A stretch of DNA of 12,845 nucleotides from a bacterium (GTDB taxonomy: Bacteria > UBP15 > UBA6099 > JAJRTR01): positions 1-12,845 of the forward strand of contig JAJRTR010000134.1 in assembly GCA_024278215.1 (NCBI GenBank), in the 5' to 3' direction. Numbering within the stretch: position 1 is the stretch's first letter; each line of letters starts with the position of its first letter. The notes under the pieces are model-generated. The model searched no databases, was not told where the DNA came from, and worked only from the letters and a program-made list of their open reading frames with translations. Both the position numbers and the translations under genes were made by a program. Positions 1 to 5,845 of the stretch are shown piece after piece.

Positions 1-166
1 AAATTATGTTCGTAGCGAGATCGAGCGAAATTGTTCGGAGCAAGGCGGAGGTGTAAAATCCTCGCAGGCGTACTTGTAGAGTACGTCGAGGACGATTTTG
101 TGCCGACAACGCAGCTATGGACAATAGCAGCCGACCGCAGCAGAATCAGAATTTTGCAATTGGCTC
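1..166. repeat. Dispersed ~178-bp MITE-like repeat, copy 1 (left end cut by window edge)
   Basis: This stretch aligns without gaps to 4932-5097, with about nine mismatches (roughly 95% identity by eye). It ends in AATTTTGCAATTGGCTC (150-166), the right terminal inverted repeat of the family; the left terminus lies before the window. It holds an internal hairpin with arms CGTACT and AGTACG around a TGTAG loop, and a second stem GAGG/CCTC around TGTAAAAT. No reading frame in it is credible. The -35-like TTGGCT at 160-165 belongs to the element end. With TATATA at 183-188 (17-bp spacer) it could form a weak promoter for the gene downstream. Confidence 0.85.
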
Positions 167-189
167 TGATATATAACTCTGATATATAA
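164..189. repeat. 13-bp tandem direct repeat (two units)
   Basis: CTCTGATATATAA occurs twice back to back at 164-176 and 177-189, starting inside the last bases of repeat copy 1. The AT-rich units contain TATATA/TATAAC boxes that could act as -10 elements. The rest of the gap (190-311) shows no other structure I can support. Confidence 0.75.
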
Positions 190-311
190 CAAAGTAGTGA
201 TATGATTTCGGCGTTCGGGCTGCGTTGCTTTGACGCAATCAATTTATGCTGTCGCTCATGCGAGCGTATGTCCCCGGTTTTATTCGATTCGATTATCATG
301 AAAGGCAAAAA

Positions 312-1727
312 ATGGCCGGCGAAGTCTCAAAGAAAATTGCTCATTTCGAGTTTATCACAAAAGAAAAGAATATCTATCATCCTTTTGTTGTTTTCAATAA
401 CGACGCTGCCATAGTATCGCCCGAAGATATAAGAAGGAAATGGGCCATCATAGCGGGAAGGAACAGAAGCCGGTATATTTCCCTCTATATTCACATACCC
501 TATTGCCGCAACAAGAAGTGTAATTACTGTATGTACGGTTCGAGAATAATGAAAGCGCAATCGGAATTGGATTGTTACCTTGATTATCTGAACGATACAC
601 TGGAGTATTTCGACACGGCCTTTCACGGTTATGAATTCGCGAATATGCACATAGGCGGCGGCACCCCCACACTGCTTGACAACAGTCAGTTGACAAGGCT
701 TTTCGGCCTTCTGGCGGGGCGCTGTTCTTTCAGGAATAACGCCATGCAGACATTCGAGGTGTCACCGTCGAGTGTGACACGGCGGAAACTTGCGACAGCC
801 CGCGGGTTCGGGATAAACCGGATAAGCATCGGCGCACAGTCTTTCAACAGGGAAGCGCTTAAGCAGGCACGACGCAATTATGTGCCTTTTGAAAATTTCG
901 AGAAATTATGCGGCGAGATTGACGGCCTTGGATTTGAAACGGTTAATGTCGATCTCATCGGTGGACTGCCCGGAGACACGCCGGGCGAGTTCCGGGAGAG
1001 TTTCATCAAAGCCGCTTCGCTGGGGCCGTCGACGATTACAATATATTTTTTCCGCTTCGAGAACAGCAGGTACAGTAAGGACGTCCGAAGCAAAGCGGGA
1101 TACGGATGGGGAGAGGGCGCGATAAGAACATTCATGGATGCCGTCTACGACACGGCTGTGACGCTCGATTACGTGAATGAATCTTATTCGACAGAACGGC
1201 TTTACAATGTTTTCGCGAGATCGGATTATGTCAACAGGTTTGAAGGATATGCGACAAGGTGGGAACCCGGATTATCGAATTCATGCTTCGGTGTAGGGAT
1301 CGGGGCGCGGTCTTTTATTCTCGATGTCGTCGATATATACGATAAAGGGGTTCACAGTCTCGCCCGGTATAGTTTCGACGAGGCTTTGAAGCCTGAAAAT
1401 CTGTCTTTCGGGAACACAAGGTATCTCGTGCATTTCTTTGACAACAGGACAAGAATCACAAATTATTTTCTCCGTGAAATGTATGTAAATAAGAGTGTAA
1501 GCATAAACAGTATAAAGAGAATATACAAAGTCGATTTGACGGAATATTTCCGCGAAGCATTTGATGTGCTATCCGGGCTTGGAAAACTTTCCATAGAGAA
1601 CGACAGAGTATCGTTTGTCGTGAAAAATGAAGTTGAATGGGGCGTATACTCGAAGTTTTTCTATGATCCGGAAACAATCGAAAGGATGACGAAAAGCAAA
1701 CCGGCGGAAAGGTATATTTCATCATGA
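312..1727 (+). CDS. HemW/HemN-like radical SAM protein
   Basis: A radical S-adenosylmethionine enzyme of the coproporphyrinogen-oxidase-like (HemW/HemN) group. Such proteins bind a 4Fe-4S cluster and SAM to make a 5'-deoxyadenosyl radical, or act as heme chaperones. The start used is ATG 312, preceded by AAAGG with a 6-base gap; ATG 246 in the same frame has no ribosome site but would add 22 plausible residues. From 312 the product is 471 aa. The cluster motif is HIPYC then C70 and C73, spaced CX4CX2C (C65, C70, C73), where HemW and HemN have CX3CX2C. GGGTPT (115-120) and a following NRISIGAQSF block fit the SAM-binding core of the HemN family. The C-terminal half is divergent. The CX4 spacing and divergence argue against a standard HemW, so the substrate is unknown. 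It stands alone and is convergent with the next gene. Family sure; function unsure. Confidence 0.85.
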   Translation: MAGEVSKKIAHFEFITKEKNIYHPFVVFNNDAAIVSPEDIRRKWAIIAGRNRSRYISLYIHIPYCRNKKCNYCMYGSRIMKAQSELDCYLDYLNDTLEYFDTAFHGYEFANMHIGGGTPTLLDNSQLTRLFGLLAGRCSFRNNAMQTFEVSPSSVTRRKLATARGFGINRISIGAQSFNREALKQARRNYVPFENFEKLCGEIDGLGFETVNVDLIGGLPGDTPGEFRESFIKAASLGPSTITIYFFRFENSRYSKDVRSKAGYGWGEGAIRTFMDAVYDTAVTLDYVNESYSTERLYNVFARSDYVNRFEGYATRWEPGLSNSCFGVGIGARSFILDVVDIYDKGVHSLARYSFDEALKPENLSFGNTRYLVHFFDNRTRITNYFLREMYVNKSVSINSIKRIYKVDLTEYFREAFDVLSGLGKLSIENDRVSFVVKNEVEWGVYSKFFYDPETIERMTKSKPAERYISS

Positions 1728-1817
1728 GAGTAGAGCTTTTTTGGCCCGCATTGGTGAAATATGCGAGCTATCTTTCATACGTCGACACAAAGCCGACATG
1801 ACAGTACCATAATGACG

Positions 1818-2282
1818 TCAGGATTTTTCGGCTCTTTTTTTGATACCCTTGAGGAGCGCTTCGTTGTTTTTTTTCATAATGCCGTCGATAATCCTGTGGA
1901 TCGGGCCGTTGACCAGCGGGTGCTTCACTTTGAAATCGACGTCCATTATCATTTCCGTGCCTCTGGGGTGTTCCCTGAAAGTCCAGCAGCCTTCGAATTT
2001 CTGCATTTCGGTTTTGTATTCGCGGTTGAAGTCGAACGTGCAACACATCTTACTGTCGTCCCACGTCTCGTCCTGAACCCATGACAGGGATCGTTTCGCG
2101 GCGAGCAGGTGTGCCTCGACAGTCCACTCGGAGCGGACTGTGCGGGGCTGTTCATTCTCATCCATCACTTTGATTTTCTTGAGATTCGGACACATCGCTT
2201 CAAACGAATATATGTCCTGGCCGAGTGAGTATACTTTTTCAAGGGGCGCTTTTACCACCCTGGTAACTTTTACTCTTCCCAT
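1818..2282 (-). CDS. SRPBCC / polyketide-cyclase-like (START-like) protein
   Basis: A 154-residue protein spanning a single START/Bet v1-like (SRPBCC) domain, close in pattern to the Coq10/RatA and 'cyclase' groups. The N-terminal strand 'VTRVVKAPLEKVYSLGQD', a CPNLKKIKVM segment, an RSEWTVEA strand, a TW(D) segment, the KFEGCWTF strand and a final amphipathic helix (about 128-152) follow the family order. These proteins form a cavity that binds a lipid, quinone or polyketide; no catalytic residue can be assigned from sequence. The start is supported by GGAG 7 bases upstream of ATG. It lies 63 bp after the exported-protein gene on the same strand and is probably the last gene of that unit. 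There is no signal peptide, so it should be cytoplasmic. Ligand unknown. Confidence 0.8.
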   Translation of the reverse strand: MGRVKVTRVVKAPLEKVYSLGQDIYSFEAMCPNLKKIKVMDENEQPRTVRSEWTVEAHLLAAKRSLSWVQDETWDDSKMCCTFDFNREYKTEMQKFEGCWTFREHPRGTEMIMDVDFKVKHPLVNGPIHRIIDGIMKKNNEALLKGIKKRAEKS

Positions 2283-2345
2283 TACAGCTCCAGTTCATAA
2301 GTGTGCATCTTGCGGGAGCGTGAACGGCAGAGAACGCTTCCGGCA

Positions 2346-2807
2346 TCAGATGCCGCTGAGCCTGAGGTCGATAAGCGCGCTCACGCCGACGCCTTCAACC
2401 CTGTTGAAGTTTATGGGGTTGAGCGTGTCGCTGGGCACGAATATCTCGATATCGAGGTTTTTTGCGGAAAATTTTGTTTCGATCTGCACGACGACTTTTA
2501 CCCTGTTGACGAGTTTGCGGGGGCCGGTGACCTGTGCGGCGCCGGCTCGTGTGCCCGAGCCGAAAGCGAGTATCGGTACGACTTTTGTTTCCGCTTCGGG
2601 AGGCACTCCTTTGTTCAGAGTGACAGTATTGATGAAATCATTCAACTGGTCCGACAGGGCATTGGTCAGAACGGCTATCGCAGCGCCTTTGAGCACTTTG
2701 CCGAGCAACTTGTCGCCGAGACTCGCGCTTCTGAGTGTGACTGTACCGACGCCGGCCACGCACAGGAATATTCCCAGTGCCGCAAAAAACATACGGAACT
2801 TTTTCAT
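2346..2807 (-). CDS. Small exported protein, function unknown
   Basis: A 153-aa protein that I do not recognise. Residues 1-28 look like a signal peptide: MKKFR, a hydrophobic core, then a Ser/Ala-rich stretch near TLRSAS. Residues 30-65 are predicted helical and amphipathic (GKVLKGAAIAVLTNALSDQ). The rest alternates hydrophobic residues like beta strands, with a Gly/Ala-rich FGSGTRAGAAQVTGP segment at about 82-96 and a VKVVVQIE strand. No lipobox Cys follows the signal, so it is likely periplasmic or peripheral to a membrane. A strong GGAGG lies 7 bases before ATG. It sits 123 bp after the lipoprotein gene and 63 bp before the SRPBCC gene, same strand. A link to envelope lipid handling is a guess from the SRPBCC neighbour only. 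Confidence 0.75.
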   Translation of the reverse strand: MKKFRMFFAALGIFLCVAGVGTVTLRSASLGDKLLGKVLKGAAIAVLTNALSDQLNDFINTVTLNKGVPPEAETKVVPILAFGSGTRAGAAQVTGPRKLVNRVKVVVQIETKFSAKNLDIEIFVPSDTLNPINFNRVEGVGVSALIDLRLSGI

Positions 2808-2930
2808 TGTCTTGCCTCCGATTGAACATTTTATCTTCTATGCGCCTTATTGCTCGCTGCTTACAGTATTCCTGTTATTCCGAGCCGATAAAAATCCTGA
2901 TTCGGCGCAGGTGCCTGTATCGAACAAGCG

Positions 2931-4679
2931 TCATGGCGCCCAGGCAGGTGAAGTGTCGTCGATGTTAGTATCGTTATTTGTAATATTAACAACATTTTCA
3001 CCCGACAGGTCTGTAACATATATATCGTAGTCGATGGTTTCGTCGGACTGGAATGCTATCGCGTCTCCGAGGGGAGAAAATGTCGGGTAGAGGTCGTTGG
3101 CGGCAGTTGTGATTGCCGAGCTTGTGTCGACAAGCAGAGAAGTTGTATCGTCGTTGAAATTGTGCAGGTACAGGTCATAATCCGTGCCCGAATATCTTGA
3201 GAACGCCATTAGATTGCCGGACGGGCTGAAAGCGCAATTGCGGTCGAGGTAGGTCGATCCGGTCGACAGTACACTTGTTTTGACACCGGTGGAAAGATTT
3301 ATTTTTGTGATTTCAAAGCTGGCTGGAGTGTCGTAGTCCATATATTTCGTGTCGAGGACGCCCGCTGAGTAATATACTTCATCGGAACTTGTCGGTGAGA
3401 AGCAGGGGAAGCGGTCCGGGGCATCGTCGTCCGTGTGTTGAGTGAGTCCCGTGCCGTCCAGGTTGACCGAGTAGAGGTCGTACTTTCTGAATTGGAAGCT
3501 GGGTTTGACAAGATCGACACCCGCGCCGCTTCTGGAACCTGTTTCGGATACAGTGTCTTTAATTGTTGTCGCGCTGTCACCTGCTGTCTCGGAGGCGTAG
3601 CTGCCCGCGGGCCACGAAAAATGGAAAGAGAGTGAAGCCTGTTCGCCTGTGTCGTATACGCAATATTTCTGAGAGTCGGTATTGCAGATTCCGGAGGCGC
3701 AGTCGCTGTCGTCGTCGCAGGGGATGCTGGTGAAGCCGCCGCTTCCGTCGTCGCATACGTTGTCGTTGGAGCAGCTGCTTTCGCAGGTTTTTACGTTTGC
3801 GCACGTTGAGGTCTTGCAATCGGAGGTGCTGCTGCACGTAACATTTTTGTCTTTGAGGAACGGATAGTTGTAATCGGTGAAATGTAAAATGAGGTAGTTC
3901 GTGTCGTCGAGCTTCTCGCAGATATAGTTGCCGACCGGCCAGAAAGTAAAGTTGAATTTCGCCTTAATCGTGATGAAACTTACAGTACTGGAATAGGTTT
4001 GCGTGGAGCAGTCTGTCGGGGCTGTGGAGCCGAGATTGCCGGTGAATCCGACACCGGCCAGAGTGCCGCCCGTGGACAATTTCAGGCCGGAAGACGAGAT
4101 GCCAACCTGTGCGCTCGAATCGCTGTCCACATCTCTTTCGGAAGGCTTGACAAGTACGGCTATGTCCCGCGAAGTGTAGCCGACAAAAGCCATTTTCTTG
4201 CCGTCCCAGGATATCGCGGGTTCTTCGATGTTTATGGGATTCCGCTCGACGACCTCTGTTCTGTAGCCATCCACTTCGACGCTGATTATATCCGTGCTGG
4301 TTGCGAAGTAGTCCGTGGCGAGATAAAACCGGAGCCCGTTCTGGCTGGCGGCGGGGGTTTTAGGCTCGAAGCTTTCTCCTCCGCCTTTTGAAAAAGTAGT
4401 CACCAGTTTGTAGTTTCCACCGTTGGAGTCGACAGCGTAGAGTTCGCCTGCCGCGTTGTCTACCGAGCGTAGAAAAGCTATTCTCATGGGGTGGCCGGGT
4501 GATACGGGGAATACGGGGTTGTCGACTTTGCCGTTTTCGTGCTGGACAATGCCGAGTCCCGACGCCGCGACAAGCGGGGCTCCGGCCCCGCATCCGCTCA
4601 GCAACAGGACACAGACGGCAAGGATACCGGCGACGGAAAACGAAGCTACCAAAAACAATGCCGTGGATTTCCTGATCAT
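2931..4679 (-). CDS. TolB-like beta-propeller lipoprotein with Cys-rich insert
   Basis: A 582-aa lipoprotein. Residues 1-29 form a signal with lipobox LLSG-C30; Gly at the next position suggests no inner-membrane retention, so outer membrane is likely. The chain carries PD40/WD40-like propeller blades of the TolB type: RIAFLRSVDN...GELYAVDSNGGN (about 66-92), AISWDGKKMAFVGY (about 155-168), then KYDLYSVNLDGTG, AFSPSGNLMAFS and PTFSPLGDAIAFQSDE...DIYVTDLSGEN in the C-terminal third. Between blades lies an insert with ten cysteines (C282-C340) in C-D-D-D-S-D-C style. It is flanked by two similar strands, F-T-F-W247-P-V-G-N-Y and F-S-W356-P-A-G-S-Y. Such propellers usually bind proteins or glycans; no enzyme motif is visible. 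AAGGA lies 5 bases before ATG, and the promoter is at 4756-4784. It is first in a probable unit with the two genes at 2807-1818. Confidence 0.85.
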   Translation of the reverse strand: MIRKSTALFLVASFSVAGILAVCVLLLSGCGAGAPLVAASGLGIVQHENGKVDNPVFPVSPGHPMRIAFLRSVDNAAGELYAVDSNGGNYKLVTTFSKGGGESFEPKTPAASQNGLRFYLATDYFATSTDIISVEVDGYRTEVVERNPINIEEPAISWDGKKMAFVGYTSRDIAVLVKPSERDVDSDSSAQVGISSSGLKLSTGGTLAGVGFTGNLGSTAPTDCSTQTYSSTVSFITIKAKFNFTFWPVGNYICEKLDDTNYLILHFTDYNYPFLKDKNVTCSSTSDCKTSTCANVKTCESSCSNDNVCDDGSGGFTSIPCDDDSDCASGICNTDSQKYCVYDTGEQASLSFHFSWPAGSYASETAGDSATTIKDTVSETGSRSGAGVDLVKPSFQFRKYDLYSVNLDGTGLTQHTDDDAPDRFPCFSPTSSDEVYYSAGVLDTKYMDYDTPASFEITKINLSTGVKTSVLSTGSTYLDRNCAFSPSGNLMAFSRYSGTDYDLYLHNFNDDTTSLLVDTSSAITTAANDLYPTFSPLGDAIAFQSDETIDYDIYVTDLSGENVVNITNNDTNIDDTSPAWAP

Positions 4680-4706
4680 GTCGTTCCTTTATAAAGCTTG
4701 CAGAAT

Positions 4707-4739
4707 GTAACGAGAACGTACTTGTATTGTCTCTGTTAC
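4707..4739 (-). promoter_or_regulatory. Stem-loop in lipoprotein mRNA leader
   Basis: On the + strand GTAACGAGA (4707-4715) faces TCTCTGTTAC (4730-4739). The arms pair over 9 bp with one bulged base and a 14-base loop. It lies between the predicted promoter and the Shine-Dalgarno site of the lipoprotein gene, so it would be transcribed in the leader. It could be an operator, mRNA stabiliser or protein target. No T-run follows, so it is not a classic terminator. Confidence 0.45.
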
Positions 4740-4755
4740 GTACAAAATCACATGA

Positions 4756-4784
4756 ATTATATATAGAGAAAAGTTTCGGGACAA
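4756..4784 (-). promoter_or_regulatory. Sigma70-type promoter for the lipoprotein unit
   Basis: Read on the minus strand: -35 TTGTCC (4784-4779), a 17-bp spacer, then a perfect -10 TATAAT (4761-4756). Transcription would start near 4749, giving a leader of about 70 bases before ATG 4679. Confidence 0.7.
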
Positions 4785-4819
4785 GCCCGAAGCCGTTCTT
4801 TACCGCCATTTATTATATT

Positions 4820-4886
4820 ACTTGCCGGCAATGTATAGCAAGTCCGTTTATTTTTGTTCGGTCGGCAGGTGGAAATATTCCTGCCG
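4820..4886. other. Intergenic region with two perfect short inverted repeats
   Basis: ACTTGC (4820-4825) pairs with GCAAGT (4838-4843) and encloses the palindrome TTGCCGGCAA. CGGCAGG (4863-4869) pairs with CCTGCCG (4880-4886) around a 10-base loop. Both sit between the lipoprotein promoter and repeat copy 2. Neither has a clear T-run in either direction. They may be regulator sites or DNA structure; their function is unknown. Confidence 0.4.
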
Positions 4887-4919
4887 CCGGGCGATAATAT
4901 GAACAATTCTTAGTGAAAG

Positions 4920-5097
4920 GCGCCAATTGCAAAATTATGTTCGTAGCGAGGTCGAGCGAAATAGTTCAGAGCAAGGCGGAGGTGTAAAATCCTCGCAGAC
5001 GTACTTGTAGTGTACGTCGAGGACGATTTTATGCCGACAACGCTGCTATGGACAATAGTAGCCGACCGCAGCAGAATCAGAATTTTGCAATTGACTC
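4920..5097. repeat. Dispersed ~178-bp MITE-like repeat, copy 2 (complete)
   Basis: The left end GCGCCAATTGCAAAATT (4920-4936) and right end AATTTTGCAATTGACTC (5081-5097) form terminal inverted repeats that are exact over CAATTGCAAAATT (13 bp). AAAGG stands immediately at both outer edges (4916-4920 and 5098-5102), a candidate 4-5 bp target duplication. Internally ACGTAC and GTACGT close a TTGTAGT loop, and GAGG/CCTC close TGTAAAAT. It encodes no protein. It is compact, palindromic and in several copies, so it resembles a miniature inverted-repeat element or a large REP-type sequence mobilised by an enzyme supplied elsewhere. Confidence 0.88.
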
Positions 5098-5112
5098 AAA
5101 GGTGCAGAGCTC

Positions 5113-5634
5113 ATGGAAAAGGGATATGTGCAGGTGTATACGGGAAACGGCAAGGGTAAAACAACCGCCGCGCTGGGGCTTGCTTTTCGCGGCATGGGTG
5201 CCGGCCTGAGAACGTATATCGGGCAGTTCATGAAGGGTAAGTATTATCATGAACTTGATTCTGTAAAAAAAGTATCCCCTTCGATTGTGATCGAGCAATA
5301 CGGACATCCGGAATTCTGTGTGCCCGGCAAAACAAGCCCCAGAGACGAACGGCTTGCGCGCGAAGGCCTCGAGAAGGTCCGCGCCGCAATCTCTTCCGGC
5401 GAATACGATATTGTTGTGATGGATGAAATCAACACGGCGCTTTATTTCGAGCTCCTCGATGTTGGCGATATTGTAGATATAATAAAGGATAAACCCGAGA
5501 ATCTGGAACTGGTGCTTACGGGACGATATGCGAAAGAGGAGATAATAGACGCCGCCGACCTTGTGACGGAAATGAAAGAGGTAAAACATTATTACGAGTG
5601 CGGCGTGATCGCCCGTGCGGGCATCGAGAACTGA
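5113..5634 (+). CDS. cobO: Cob(I)alamin adenosyltransferase, CobA/CobO/BtuR type
   Basis: Transfers the 5'-deoxyadenosyl group of ATP to reduced corrinoid, the last activation step to adenosylcobalamin in the cytoplasm. The 173-aa length fits the family, slightly shorter at the N-terminus than the enterobacterial enzyme. Motifs seen: P-loop GNGKGKTTAA (residues 11-20), IGQFMKGK, the Walker B-like VVMDEIN, the VLTGR strand, the DAADLVTEM segment and the C-terminal VKHYYECGVIARAGIE, all hallmarks of BtuR/CobO. ATG 5113 is preceded by AAAGGTG with 8 bases between. The gene begins 15 bp after the end of repeat copy 2, so no normal promoter fits between them; its promoter must lie in or beyond the repeat. 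No B12-box riboswitch is visible upstream. A stem-loop follows at 5639. Confidence 0.95.
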   Translation: MEKGYVQVYTGNGKGKTTAALGLAFRGMGAGLRTYIGQFMKGKYYHELDSVKKVSPSIVIEQYGHPEFCVPGKTSPRDERLAREGLEKVRAAISSGEYDIVVMDEINTALYFELLDVGDIVDIIKDKPENLELVLTGRYAKEEIIDAADLVTEMKEVKHYYECGVIARAGIEN

Positions 5635-5638
5635 AAAG

Positions 5639-5660
5639 CGCCTGGCGGAGCCAGGTGTTT
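5639..5660 (+). terminator. Stem-loop after adenosyltransferase gene, weak terminator
   Basis: CGCCTGGC and GCCAGGTG form an 8-bp stem (one G-U pair) around a GGA loop, 4 bases after the stop codon, followed only by TTT. It is GC-rich and well placed, but the T-run is short, so termination may be partial. Confidence 0.5.
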
Positions 5661-5707
5661 GCAGTCGGTGGAGTCCGTTGTTTTCGCGTTTTTCCGAGCG
5701 ATATTCA

Positions 5708-5751
5708 CAATATTTGTTTTTTATGTCGATAACCCAATATCTGTTTTTTAT
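5708..5751 (+). repeat. Near-identical 17-bp direct repeat upstream of the synthetase gene
   Basis: CAATATTTGTTTTTTAT (5708-5724) recurs as CAATATCTGTTTTTTAT (5735-5751), 16 of 17 identical and 27 bp apart start to start. The pair ends just at the predicted -35 of the synthetase promoter. It could be paired regulator sites or AT-rich upstream promoter elements. Confidence 0.55.
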
Positions 5752-5779
5752 TTACGTACCTCATGTAATGTATTAATAT
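5751..5779 (+). promoter_or_regulatory. Candidate promoter for the synthetase/DRTGG operon
   Basis: -35 TTTACG (5751-5756), 17-bp spacer, -10 TAATAT (5774-5779); each matches consensus at four of six bases. A start near 5786 would leave a 60-base leader before ATG 5846. Confidence 0.45.
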
Positions 5780-5845
5780 ACTTCAGAGTGGTTGTCGATG
5801 AAACAACCGGGCAACAGGAGCGCATCGAGAGGACAGAACGGGAAA

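Noticed and set aside
1728-1817. Terminator between the convergent radical SAM and SRPBCC genes
   Set aside because: A T-run (1738-1742) has no stable stem before it in the forward direction, and no convincing hairpin is seen in reverse.
2140-3030. A 296-codon open frame on the + strand
   Set aside because: It lies antisense to three well-supported minus-strand genes, has no protein-like pattern and no ribosome site.
4707-4739. Second miniature element with GTAAC ends like the 68-bp unit
   Set aside because: The arms are imperfect and the flanks (AGAAT and GTACA) show no target duplication.
4800-5112. Cobalamin riboswitch upstream of the adenosyltransferase gene
   Set aside because: No B12-box-like sequence or long structured leader is visible; the space is filled by the dispersed repeat, which also occurs away from B12 genes.
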